From contig CABTZK010000036.1 in assembly GCA_902489275.1 (NCBI GenBank), forward strand, positions 1 to 14,295: a stretch of DNA of 14,295 bases, in the 5' to 3' direction. Positions within the stretch are counted from its first letter, which is position 1, and every line of letters starts with the position of its first letter. Of this stretch, positions 5,960-13,684 are shown piece by piece. Origin of the DNA: an uncultured Porphyromonadaceae bacterium (GTDB lineage: Bacteria; Bacteroidota; Bacteroidia; Bacteroidales; Muribaculaceae). The notes beneath the pieces are model-generated. The model saw only the letters and a list, made by a program, of their open reading frames with translations. It was not told the origin of the DNA and searched no databases. A program made the position numbers and the translations under genes.

Positions 5960-6874
5960 ATGAAAACAAATAGAATTATTGCAATTATGGCGGTGTTGGC
6001 CTCGTTGCTTTCCAGTTGCAGCTCAGTACCGATCACTGGGCGTCATCAATTGAACATGGTTTCTGAAAGCGAGGTGCTTCAAGCGAGCCTCACGCAGTAT
6101 AGCAGCTACATGAAGAACGCCAAAAGATCGGAGAAAAAAAGCCAATGCGAAATGGTGAGCCGCGTGGGCAGGAGGATTGCCGCCGCTACCGAGGCCTACT
6201 TGAACAGCCATGGGCTTTCTAATGAAGTGAAGAACTTCGCATGGGAATTCAACTTGGTCAAGAACAAGGAAATCAATGCCTTCTGCATGCCAGGCGGTAA
6301 GATTGTGGTCTACGAGGGGCTCATGGACATCGTGAGCAGTGACGACGAGCTCGCTGTTGTGCTCGGCCATGAAGTCGCCCACGCTGTGGCTAAGCATAGC
6401 CAAGAGCGCATGAGCCAGCAAGTGCTCGCGCAGTATGGCGCGCAGGCATTGAGCATCTTCACGCAAGGAAAAAGCAGCACGACCCAGGCTGTGGCCAATC
6501 AAGTGTTCGGTCTTGGCACCAACTATGGCGTGATGCTTCCTTTCTCGCGCAAGCACGAAAGCGAGGCCGACAAGATGGGGCTTGTGTTCATGTCTATCGC
6601 CGGCTACAATCCCGATTGCGCCCTCACCTTCTGGAAGAAGATGAGCGCCTCGGGCAATGGAAACCGCAGCGATTTCTTCAGTAGCCACCCCAGCGATGCC
6701 AAGCGCATCGCCGCCATTCAAAAGGAGTTGCCAGCCATTCGGCAGCAATATGCCCGTGGCACCTATGCCGGCAATGGGGGGCGAGGAGCCGCTGGCAAGC
6801 AGTCGACCACCCAGAAGAAATCCTCAACCCGGAAGAAATCCTCAACCCGGAAGAAATCCTCAACCAAGAGGTAG
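5960..6874 (+). CDS. M48-family metallopeptidase lipoprotein
   Basis: Predicted zinc metallopeptidase of the M48 (Oma1/LoiP-like) group, 304 aa, probably anchored in the cell envelope and involved in protein quality control. It starts with a lipoprotein signal ending in LLSSC (lipidated Cys20). The zinc site HEVAH spans 137-141, and E200 in HESEADKMG is the likely third ligand. AGYNP and SSHPSDAKRIAAI are also typical of the family. ATG 5960 was chosen because it yields the signal peptide; an open frame extends upstream to 5750 but runs inside mrp. The C-terminal ~35 residues are a Lys/Ser/Thr/Arg-rich tail with three near-perfect copies of KKSSTR, unlike the catalytic domain. It is last in the trmB-mrp-M48 run and is followed by a strong terminator. 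The exact substrate is unknown. Confidence 0.92.
   Translation: MKTNRIIAIMAVLASLLSSCSSVPITGRHQLNMVSESEVLQASLTQYSSYMKNAKRSEKKSQCEMVSRVGRRIAAATEAYLNSHGLSNEVKNFAWEFNLVKNKEINAFCMPGGKIVVYEGLMDIVSSDDELAVVLGHEVAHAVAKHSQERMSQQVLAQYGAQALSIFTQGKSSTTQAVANQVFGLGTNYGVMLPFSRKHESEADKMGLVFMSIAGYNPDCALTFWKKMSASGNGNRSDFFSSHPSDAKRIAAIQKELPAIRQQYARGTYAGNGGRGAAGKQSTTQKKSSTRKKSSTRKKSSTKR
6815..6868 (+). repeat. 18-bp in-frame tandem repeat, three copies
   Basis: Units AAGAAATCCTCAACCCGG at 6815-6832 and 6833-6850 are identical. The third copy (6851-6868) differs only in its last three bases. It codes for KKSSTR-KKSSTR-KKSSTK at the end of the M48 peptidase. Being in frame, gain or loss of a copy changes tail length without shifting the frame. 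Confidence 0.95.
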
Positions 6875-6899
6875 CATAGAAGATTTCAGCGCCATGTAT

Positions 6900-6935
6900 G
6901 CACTATAGTTCCTGTTTTGTGCTATAGTGCTTTTT
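6900..6935 (+). terminator. intrinsic terminator after the M48 gene
   Basis: GCACTATAG (6900-6908) pairs perfectly with CTATAGTGC (6922-6930) across a 13-nt loop. Five T (6931-6935) follow directly. It lies 25 nt after the M48 stop and closes the LRR-trmB-mrp-M48 transcript. Confidence 0.85.
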
Positions 6936-7003
6936 AATTGTCAAATTTTACACATTTTTGGTCAAAATCACCCATGTTTTAAATGTAGTGTCTCAATTTG
7001 CAC

Positions 7004-7011
7004 TATCTTTG
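7004..7011 (+). promoter_or_regulatory. Bacteroidetes -7 box for the export operon
   Basis: TATCTTTG fits TAnnTTTG and is the same octamer as at 279 and 12248. It lies 28 nt before ATG 7040. The -33 element is weak, with only a TTTT run at 6977-6980. It is the only credible promoter seen before the four-gene export operon. Confidence 0.65.
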
Positions 7012-7039
7012 TGACAGAAATAGGTAATGATATTAGACT

Positions 7040-8491
7040 ATGGTAAAAGAATTGCGCAAGCGTCTTTTGGGCTTTGCCATGCTGGTCGTTGTGCCCATGA
7101 TAGCGCAAGGAGCCATCTCGCTCGACTCTTGCCGCCGCATGGCATTGAACAACAATAAGGAAATCCAAAAGGAAAAAATCAATATCGAGAAGGCGGCCTA
7201 CCAACGCCAGGAAGCCGCATCGGCCTACTTGCCTGCCATTGATTTTGCTGGGGGATACCTGTACAATTCCAGAAAACTCTCATTGTTGAAGAAAGACCAG
7301 TACCTCCCTGTCAAGAGCTTCAATCCTCAAACGGGCAAGTATGATTTCAATCTGGTCACCGACCCGTCGACGGGCTTGCCGCTGGTCGTGGATGGCTCGG
7401 TTGTGCCCTCGCAGGTGGCGCTGCTGCCCAAGAGCGGGCTTGTGACCGATATCCACAATGTCTTTGCCGGCGCCATCACTGCCGTGCAGCCTGTGTACAT
7501 GGGCGGGAAAATCCGCGCCATGAATGCGATTACACAGTACGCCGAGGAACTGGCACAGTCGATGCACGACAGCAAGGTGGAAAATGTGATTTACAGTGTC
7601 GACGAGGCCTACTGGCAAGTCGTTTCACTGGTAGCCAAGCAAAAACTGGTGAGGCAATATCTCGAACTGGTGAGCAGTCTTGATAATGATGTCCAAAAGA
7701 TGATGGACCAGGGGGTTGCTACCTTGGCCAATAAACTCACCGTCGACGTGCGCGTGAACGAGGCCAATGTGAATCTCACCAAGGTGGACAACGGCTTGGC
7801 GCTGAGCCGCATGCTGCTTAACCAAATTTGCGGCCAGCCCGTTGACAAAATCTATGCGCTTCAAGATGAGAACAGCGACGGCATCAGTGGCCGCCTGCAT
7901 CCGTCATCATTCAACATGGACTCGGTCTATGCCAAGCGCCACGATATCCACTCGCTGGAGCTGGCCACCAAAATCTACGATGAGAAAGCCAAGGTGATCA
8001 AGAGCGAAATGCTCCCCACAGTCGCCGCTTTTGCCTCCTATCACGCTACCAATCCCAACACCTACAACGGCTTTGAGAACAAATTCGGCTTCGCCTGGAC
8101 CGTGGGAGCCATCGTGAAGGTGCCCATCTGGCACTGGGGAGGGCGCACGGCAAAATACAAGGCTGCCCTGGCCGATGCCCGGATGCGGAGGCTGGAACTC
8201 GACAACATCAAGGAGAAAGTGGAGCTGCAAGTCAATCAAGCCGCTTTCCGCTATCAGGAGGCCTGGAAAACCTATGACAAGACCAAGAGCGACTTGGCGA
8301 AAGCCAATGAGAACCTGCGGTGTGCCAACTTTGGGTTTCACGAGGGCGTGGTGAACCTTAACGAGCTGCTTGCGGCCCAGACGGCGTGGTTAGCGGCCTA
8401 TAGCGAGAATATCGATGCTCAAATCGATGTCCAGCTTTGCGATGTGTACTTGAGCAAAGTCTTGGGCACGATGGATATTCATTTAGATTAA
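7040..8491 (+). CDS. TolC-family outer membrane efflux protein
   Basis: Predicted outer membrane channel of a tripartite exporter, 483 aa, within the usual TolC-family range. An N-terminal signal peptide (about residues 1-24, MVKELRKRLLGFAMLVVVPM...) precedes the mature start near AISLDSCRRMALNNN. That segment, with its conserved ALxxN pattern, is the typical beginning of an OEP/TolC repeat. Long amphipathic helices follow, including KAAYQRQEAASAYLPAID and a second-half copy near KEKVELQVNQAAFRYQEAWK. NLNELLAAQTAW is typical of the last helical segment. The membrane fusion protein gene follows after 23 nt, so the two probably act together. The family is clear; the exported substrate cannot be told from sequence. 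Confidence 0.92.
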   Translation: MVKELRKRLLGFAMLVVVPMIAQGAISLDSCRRMALNNNKEIQKEKINIEKAAYQRQEAASAYLPAIDFAGGYLYNSRKLSLLKKDQYLPVKSFNPQTGKYDFNLVTDPSTGLPLVVDGSVVPSQVALLPKSGLVTDIHNVFAGAITAVQPVYMGGKIRAMNAITQYAEELAQSMHDSKVENVIYSVDEAYWQVVSLVAKQKLVRQYLELVSSLDNDVQKMMDQGVATLANKLTVDVRVNEANVNLTKVDNGLALSRMLLNQICGQPVDKIYALQDENSDGISGRLHPSSFNMDSVYAKRHDIHSLELATKIYDEKAKVIKSEMLPTVAAFASYHATNPNTYNGFENKFGFAWTVGAIVKVPIWHWGGRTAKYKAALADARMRRLELDNIKEKVELQVNQAAFRYQEAWKTYDKTKSDLAKANENLRCANFGFHEGVVNLNELLAAQTAWLAAYSENIDAQIDVQLCDVYLSKVLGTMDIHLD

Positions 8492-8514
8492 ACATTTCAA
8501 AACATCCCAATAGA

Positions 8515-9708
8515 ATGGAAAAGACTGATGAAAGAAATACTCCTGCCCAGCAAGGCAATTCCAACGCCTCGCAGCCAGCAGCAGTGACTCCATCGAGCGG
8601 CAGCCCCTCCAAGGCTAAACCCAACGAGGAACCCAGCCAAGCTGAAAGCCCAGAATCGGCCACCGGATCAACTCCGAAGAAAGCCCTATCGAGGCGTGCC
8701 GAGGTGAAAGACCAGCGCACGATCGTGCGCAAGCGCGACAAGGCTCTTTTAGCTGCATTAGGCGTGTTTGTCATTGTAATGGCTGCGATAGCGGTACTGG
8801 GTATCTTGCTCATCCATGCCCCCAAAGAAATCACTCAGGGGCAGGCCGATTGCGACCAGGTGCGTGTCTCGGGCAAGTTGCCAGGTCGCGTCACCCGCAT
8901 CTTAGTGCGCGAGGGTGACTACGTGCACAAGGGCGACACGCTGGTGGCGATTTCCTCAAAATTCGCCGACGCGTCGCTCTATAAAGCCCAAAATGCCCGC
9001 AAAGCCGCCGAGGCAGCCAACCAGAAAGTGCACAAGAGCGCTCGCAAGGAGTTGAGGGAGAGCCAGGACAATATTGTGAAGCAAGCCAAGGCTGCCGAGG
9101 AGATTGCCAAGAAAACGTATGACCGCATGCAGAACCTTTATCAGGAGGGGGTCGTGACCCAGCAGCGACGCGATGAGGCCAAGGCCGCCTATGACATTGC
9201 CAGCGCCGCCGTACACGCCGCCGAGGCCAACCAGCGCTTGCTCGTCAACCCGTCAGAACCCGAGGAGAAGACGATGAGCAGCAGCCTTGAGAAAGTGGCT
9301 GTGGGAACGGTGAGAGAAGTCGAGGCTATCCTTGAGGATCAGGTGCTTCTGGCCCCTTGCGATGGCGAGGTGAGCGAGATCTATCCCCATGAGGGGGAAC
9401 TGGTGTCGCTGGGCACGCCCATCATGTCGATTTCAAAACTCGATAAGATGTGGGTGGCTTTCAACGTGCGAGAGGACAAATTGAGCGATTTCTCCCTTGA
9501 TACCACGGTTGAGGTGACCATTCCTGCGCTGAAGGACAAGAAAGCAAAGCTGTGTGTCTACTACATTCACGACATGGGGTCTTATGCCGTTTGGAATGCC
9601 TCGAAAGCCTACGGGCAATATGACAGTAAGACGTTTGAGATCAAATGCCGTCCCATCGGCGAGATTGAAGGCTTTCGTCCAGGCATGTCGGTAATCTTGA
9701 AGGAATAG
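8515..9708 (+). CDS. HlyD-family membrane fusion protein
   Basis: Periplasmic adaptor that would link inner membrane permeases to the TolC channel, 397 aa. ATG 8515 is preferred; the open frame continues upstream to 8437 but overlaps the TolC gene. Residues 1-75 are a Pro/Ser/Ala/Glu-rich, probably disordered cytoplasmic tail. A single transmembrane helix lies at about 77-100. The first half of a lipoyl-like domain follows (VSGKLPGRVTRILVREGDYV, about 117-136), then an Ala-rich coiled-coil hairpin (about 150-240). The second lipoyl half, VLLAPCDGEVSEIYPHEGEL, starts at about 277, and a beta-barrel region ends the protein. The layout resembles YbhG/EmrA-type fusion proteins. The neighbours (TolC-like gene upstream, two permeases downstream) support the role. 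The long N-terminal tail is unusual. Confidence 0.9.
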   Translation: MEKTDERNTPAQQGNSNASQPAAVTPSSGSPSKAKPNEEPSQAESPESATGSTPKKALSRRAEVKDQRTIVRKRDKALLAALGVFVIVMAAIAVLGILLIHAPKEITQGQADCDQVRVSGKLPGRVTRILVREGDYVHKGDTLVAISSKFADASLYKAQNARKAAEAANQKVHKSARKELRESQDNIVKQAKAAEEIAKKTYDRMQNLYQEGVVTQQRRDEAKAAYDIASAAVHAAEANQRLLVNPSEPEEKTMSSSLEKVAVGTVREVEAILEDQVLLAPCDGEVSEIYPHEGELVSLGTPIMSISKLDKMWVAFNVREDKLSDFSLDTTVEVTIPALKDKKAKLCVYYIHDMGSYAVWNASKAYGQYDSKTFEIKCRPIGEIEGFRPGMSVILKE

Positions 9709-9759
9709 GGAAAAAAGAGGCAGGAACGCTCAAATCACGAGAACTGCCAACCGTAAACG

Positions 9760-10929
9760 ATGATGTGGAAGAAATATATCAAGGAATCACTGAAACGTGG
9801 TGCTGTCTCGCTTGTGAGGCGGCAGGTTTTCTACTTGATGATGATTGTGATGCCCATCTTGTGCGCATGGTTCTATTTAGACTTGATGAGGAATGGCACC
9901 GTGGATCGTGTGCCAGTGGGAATTGTCGACCTTGACCACTCATCGATGTCGCGCGCCTTGACCCGCAATTTGGGAGCCTTGCAAACGGTTGACATACAAT
10001 ATCATTTCCGCAACTATCAGGAGGCGGCCGATGCCGTGCAGCGTGGCAAGGTGTATGGCTTCTTCTACATCCCTGCCGATTTGTCACAGCGAGCCTTGAG
10101 CGGCCGCCAACCCACAATCAGCTACTATATAAACTATGCCTACATCGCACCGGCCTCGATGCAATTCAAGGGCTTCAAGACCGTGACGGTGCTGGCCAAT
10201 GGCGCGATTGCCAAAACCGTGATGCAAACCATAGGCCTGCGCGACGAGGCCATTTCGGCCTCGATGCAGCCTGTAGTGACCCACACCCACCCGCTGAATA
10301 ATCCTTCGGGCAACTATAGTTATTACCTGAACGCCTCGTTTGTGCCCTGCATCTACGCCTTGCTGATTTTGCTGGTGACCACGTTCAGCATTGGCACAGA
10401 GTTCCGGTTCGGAACTTGCCGCCAGTGGCTACGCAGTTCGGGCGACAGCATCACTGTGGCCATTGGCGGCAAGCTGGCGCCCCAGTCGGTCATTTTTATC
10501 TCGGTAGGCTGGTTTATCCAGTTCATGATGTATCGGCTGTATGGTTTCCCGCTCAACTGCTCCCCGTGGAATATGCTCTTGGCGATGGTGCTCTTTGTGC
10601 TGGCCAACCAGGCGTGGGCATTGATGTCGATATGCGTGGTTCCTAATTTCCGGCTGAGCGCTACGCTGTGCACCCTGTTTGGCATGCTCTCTTTCTCTTT
10701 CTGCGGCTTCTCGCTGCCGCAAGAAGGAATGTACAGCTGGGTTCATGCGTTAGGCTACGTGGTGCCCATGAAGTATTATTTCCTGATCAGTGTCGACCAG
10801 GCATTAAATGGCATTCCTTTTTATTATAGCCGTGTCTACTATGCGGCCCTCGTCGGGTTTTGCGTCTTGCCTTGGCTGTTGCGTTTTCGTCTCAAGCGAG
10901 AGTGCATGCATCCTGTTTATGTGCCATAA
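9760..10929 (+). CDS. ABC-2 type permease (first of a pair)
   Basis: Inner membrane permease of the ABC2_membrane_3 type (YbhR/YbhS/YhhJ-like), 389 aa. The first transmembrane helix lies at about 22-42 (QVFYLMMIVMPILCAWFYLD). A large periplasmic domain of about 150 residues follows, with the typical VPVGIVDLDHSSMSRALTRN beginning. About five more helices come from residue 193 on, including GFSLPQEGMYSW before the last helix. Two ATGs (9760 and 9763) are possible. The gene is 51 nt behind the fusion protein gene, and its stop overlaps the next start by one base (TAATG), so the two permeases are probably co-translated and form a heterodimer. No ATP-binding motif is present in this protein. Confidence 0.9.
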   Translation: MMWKKYIKESLKRGAVSLVRRQVFYLMMIVMPILCAWFYLDLMRNGTVDRVPVGIVDLDHSSMSRALTRNLGALQTVDIQYHFRNYQEAADAVQRGKVYGFFYIPADLSQRALSGRQPTISYYINYAYIAPASMQFKGFKTVTVLANGAIAKTVMQTIGLRDEAISASMQPVVTHTHPLNNPSGNYSYYLNASFVPCIYALLILLVTTFSIGTEFRFGTCRQWLRSSGDSITVAIGGKLAPQSVIFISVGWFIQFMMYRLYGFPLNCSPWNMLLAMVLFVLANQAWALMSICVVPNFRLSATLCTLFGMLSFSFCGFSLPQEGMYSWVHALGYVVPMKYYFLISVDQALNGIPFYYSRVYYAALVGFCVLPWLLRFRLKRECMHPVYVP

Positions 10930-12197
10930 TGATGAAATTGAAGATGATGAGAAAGTTGTTGCAATGGCATATCGATGTCTTCAGCGTCTGGAAGCGGGAA
11001 CTGCATCTCGTGTTCCATGACGAGGCGGTGATTATCTTCTTCCTGGTGCTCTGTGCCCTCTATCCCATTCTTTACTCGCTCATCTACAATCCCGAGATGA
11101 TTTACGATGTCAAAGTGGTGGTCGTGGACGACTGCCGTAGCCAGTTCACACGCCAATTCGTGCGCGAGCTGGATGCCACGCCCGAGATTGCGGTGATGGA
11201 CTACGTGAGCAATATGCAGGATGCTCGCCGCTTGATGAATGAGCACGAGTGCTATGGCATTGTGTATTTTCCTCGCGATTTCTCAAGAAATATAGAAAGC
11301 GGCATGCAAGGGCACGTGTCGCTCTATGTCGACATGAGCGTGCTCATGCGTTACAAGCAGGTACTCTCAGGGCTGACCAATGTGCAGCAGCACATGAGCA
11401 GTGGAGTGATGGCTCAAAAAATCCACCTGCTCACCTACCAGACGGGTGCTGTGATCGAGAGCCGTCAAGTGCCCCTAGGCAACACGGGAATGGGAATCGC
11501 CTCGTCGGTGTTGCCCTGTGTGGTGGTCTTGATTTTGCAGCAGAGCATGATACTGGGCATCTGCGTGTTGCGTGGGGGCGGGCGTGAACGCCGCTTGCGC
11601 AACAGGGGTGTTGACCCGCTCGATGTGGGCGCAGGCGTGGGCGCAACCATCATGGGCAAGATGCTGTGCCATTTCTTCATCTATATCGTGCCCACGGTCT
11701 ACGTCTTGCATTTTGTGCCCATGTTCTTTGATTTCCCCCAAAATGGCGATGCGCTCGACATCATGATTGTCATGCTGCCGTTCTTGCTGGGCTGCTCACT
11801 GCTGGGGCAAACGTTGCAGGTGTTTGTCAACGACCGCGAGTCAACCTTCCTGGTCATGGCGTTCTCTTCGGCGATTTTTGTGTTCCTCACGGGAGTCTCC
11901 TGGCCGCGCTTCATGATGTCGCCGCTGTGGCAGGCAATGGGCAATGCCTTGCCGTCGAATTGGGCTGCCAACGCCTATATTGCCATTCAGACTAATGGCG
12001 CCACGATTGACCAGCTTGGCAAGAACTATCTCATGCTTTGGCTGCTGGCTGTCCTTTATTTTGCAGCGGCCTACATGGTGGAGCGGTTCATTTGCCGCCC
12101 GCGCTATCGCCGCATGGGAGAGTATGCCAAAATTGACCCTGACTCGCTCATCAAGGAAGAGTGCCGCCGCAATGCCGTTGACTATAGCAACTGGTGA
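10929..12197 (+). CDS. ABC-2 type permease (second of a pair)
   Basis: Second YhhJ/YbhR-like inner membrane permease, 422 aa. The start is ATG 10929, which overlaps the upstream stop by one base; an open frame reaching back to 10860 lies inside the first permease gene. The first helix is at about 34-53 (VIIFFLVLCALYPILYSLIY). A periplasmic domain follows (VKVVVVDDCRSQFTRQFVRE...), then five hydrophobic helices in the C-terminal half, among them GIASSVLPCVVVLILQQSM and FLTGVSWPRFMM. The cytoplasmic tail is basic and then acidic (RPRYRRMGEYAKIDPDS). It resembles its neighbour in layout but not closely in sequence, as expected for a heterodimer. Substrate and energy source are unknown; no ATPase gene lies beside the pair. 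Confidence 0.9.
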   Translation: MMKLKMMRKLLQWHIDVFSVWKRELHLVFHDEAVIIFFLVLCALYPILYSLIYNPEMIYDVKVVVVDDCRSQFTRQFVRELDATPEIAVMDYVSNMQDARRLMNEHECYGIVYFPRDFSRNIESGMQGHVSLYVDMSVLMRYKQVLSGLTNVQQHMSSGVMAQKIHLLTYQTGAVIESRQVPLGNTGMGIASSVLPCVVVLILQQSMILGICVLRGGGRERRLRNRGVDPLDVGAGVGATIMGKMLCHFFIYIVPTVYVLHFVPMFFDFPQNGDALDIMIVMLPFLLGCSLLGQTLQVFVNDRESTFLVMAFSSAIFVFLTGVSWPRFMMSPLWQAMGNALPSNWAANAYIAIQTNGATIDQLGKNYLMLWLLAVLYFAAAYMVERFICRPRYRRMGEYAKIDPDSLIKEECRRNAVDYSNW

Positions 12198-12224
12198 TTT
12201 TTTTTCGTTTTTTCCCTTCATTTT

Positions 12225-12255
12225 TTTGCTTTTTGAGTTTTTTCTTGTATCTTTG
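12225..12255 (+). promoter_or_regulatory. Bacteroidetes-type promoter for the LRR lipoprotein gene
   Basis: TTTG (12225-12228) and TATCTTTG (12248-12255) are spaced by 19 bp, a full match to the Bacteroidetes pattern. The start codon is 47 nt after the -7 box, so the leader is about 40 nt and very AT-rich. The shared string GTATCTTTGTAAA also occurs at 278-290. Confidence 0.8.
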
Positions 12256-12302
12256 TAAAAATTTTCAGAAAAATAGATTTATTTTATTAATTTTAAAACT
12301 GG

Positions 12303-13544
12303 ATGAAAATGAACAAGAAAAACCTTTTTATGTCCTCAGTGTTTGCCCTTTTGCTATTGTTCACAGCAATGGGGTCCTCATGCAGCAAGGGTGGGAAAAA
12401 ACTTAGCGACAGGGAAGTGCTCGTAAAGATCTATGATGCGCTTAACATCAAGAAGAATGTTCCCAAAGAGAAGTTTGAAAACTGGAACACCGACCGCCCC
12501 ATCGGCGAGTGGGAGGGTGTGGAGTGCAATGCCGAGGGGCGTGTGACGAAACTTGAGCTAAGCGGTGACTCGTTGTATGGCGCGATTCCAGCTGAAATCG
12601 GCCAGCTCACCGAGCTTGAGCAACTCGAGATTCAGCTCCATTGCTATGAAGGGGTGCAGAACTCATGCCCGGCCGAGGTGTTTCAACTCAACAAGCTCAA
12701 AGAACTGTCTATCAGCATTCCTAATTCCGATGACGTGGCTGGCAGCAAGATACCCGAGAAAATCGACCTCCCGGTCATTGAGGAACTGGATCTCGTGGGC
12801 TTTGACGGACCCATCGATGGCTTGTGCAAGCTCACTACGCTCACGAGTCTTGAAATAGTCGACCTCAACGCGGTGATACCAGATGCTATTGGCAACCTTG
12901 TGAACTTGACAAACCTCAACATCAGCTCCAGCTATGACGCCAAGGGCTCAGTTCCCGAGTCTATCGGCAAGTTGAAGAACTTGAAGCAACTCACCATCGA
13001 CTACTCGCAGTTCTTCGGCAGCGTCAAGGGCGCCAGTGGAAAAATTCCTGCTTCGATTTGGGGCCTGACCAATCTGGAGCGCCTCTTCTTGCGCAAGGCT
13101 GCTGATGCACCGTCGTCCATTCCTGCCGACAAGGTTGCCATGATGACCAACCTGGAGTCGATCGTGATTTGCAATAGCGCCTTGACGGGTCAGATTCCCA
13201 AGGAGTTATTCGCCTCCAAGAAACTTTGTGAAGTCGCACTGTATGACAACCCCGAACTCACTGGACCCATTCCCGATGAAATATGCGATTGCCTCGACAT
13301 GTCGAGCATTAATTTCAACCGTAATAATCTCACAGGCACGATTCCCGCCAAGATTGGAAACCTCAAGAAACTGACCATGTTGTGGTTGGAGGGTAACAAG
13401 CAACTCACGGGCACGATTCCTGCCGGGATTGGCGGTCTTGACAAGCTCTTAAATTTCGGCCTGGAAGACACACAGGTCTCACGAAACGTTCCCGAAGCCG
13501 TGAAAGCCAACAAGAATTTCTCGAGTTGGAACTTGTGGAACTAA
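12303..13544 (+). CDS. putative lipoprotein with plant-type leucine-rich repeats
   Basis: Predicted 413-aa surface or periplasmic protein. A signal peptide ends at GSSC (putative lipidated Cys27; the lipobox is imperfect, with Gly at -3). Residues ~34-75 resemble the LRR N-terminal cap of plant receptor proteins, with WN at 61-62 and WEGVEC at 70-75, then GRVTKLELSG. About eight to ten LRRs of the plant-type consensus LxGxIPxxIGxLxxL follow, e.g. LYGAIPAEIGQLTELEQLEI, GKIPASIWGLTNLERLFL, GTIPAKIGNLKKLTMLWL and GTIPAGIGGLDKLLNFGL. The protein ends soon after the last repeat with no further domain. The likely role is ligand or protein binding outside the cell; no partner can be named. It has its own promoter after the export operon, so it need not be functionally linked to it. 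These repeats are a different LRR class from the BspA-type at 308-3951. Confidence 0.88.
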   Translation: MKMNKKNLFMSSVFALLLLFTAMGSSCSKGGKKLSDREVLVKIYDALNIKKNVPKEKFENWNTDRPIGEWEGVECNAEGRVTKLELSGDSLYGAIPAEIGQLTELEQLEIQLHCYEGVQNSCPAEVFQLNKLKELSISIPNSDDVAGSKIPEKIDLPVIEELDLVGFDGPIDGLCKLTTLTSLEIVDLNAVIPDAIGNLVNLTNLNISSSYDAKGSVPESIGKLKNLKQLTIDYSQFFGSVKGASGKIPASIWGLTNLERLFLRKAADAPSSIPADKVAMMTNLESIVICNSALTGQIPKELFASKKLCEVALYDNPELTGPIPDEICDCLDMSSINFNRNNLTGTIPAKIGNLKKLTMLWLEGNKQLTGTIPAGIGGLDKLLNFGLEDTQVSRNVPEAVKANKNFSSWNLWN

Positions 13545-13581
13545 CCCAGGATGTTGCTTTGAGTTGATCTTGAGACGATTT

Positions 13582-13617
13582 GTGGCCGCCTGCATGCGTG
13601 TGTGTGCAGGCGGTCAC
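13582..13617 (+). terminator. GC-rich hairpin after the LRR lipoprotein gene
   Basis: GTGGCCGCCTGCA (13582-13594) pairs with TGCAGGCGGTCAC (13605-13617) over 13 bp with one G-U pair and a 10-nt loop. It is 37 nt behind the stop codon. Like the hairpin at 81-115, it has no T-tract, so its role as terminator is inferred from position. Confidence 0.5.
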
Positions 13618-13637
13618 TCACGATCGGGCGCATGCGG

Positions 13638-13665
13638 CAGGCGTGGCGAGTGTGCCAGGCGTGGC
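13638..13665. repeat. short direct repeat CAGGCGTGGC
   Basis: CAGGCGTGGC occurs at 13638-13647 and again at 13656-13665, with 8 bases between the copies. It lies in the last GC-rich stretch before the base composition drops near 13675. Function is unknown and chance is possible. Confidence 0.5.
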
Positions 13666-13684
13666 TCGTGGAAGAGTTTTTGGT

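Noticed and set aside
6023..6748. 241-codon minus-strand open frame opposite the M48 peptidase
   Set aside because: It is antisense to a gene with clear catalytic motifs; high GC and codon bias produce such shadow frames. The same holds for 5166-5789, 3040-3603 and 7907-8341.
8437..8514. Upstream extension of the HlyD-type protein into the TolC gene
   Set aside because: It would overlap the TolC coding end by over 50 bases and adds no recognisable sequence; ATG 8515 lies 23 nt after the TolC stop.
10860..10928. Upstream extension of the second permease to 10860
   Set aside because: The extra 23 residues overlap the first permease and have no counterpart in the family; the TAATG overlap at 10927-10931 is a normal translational coupling start.
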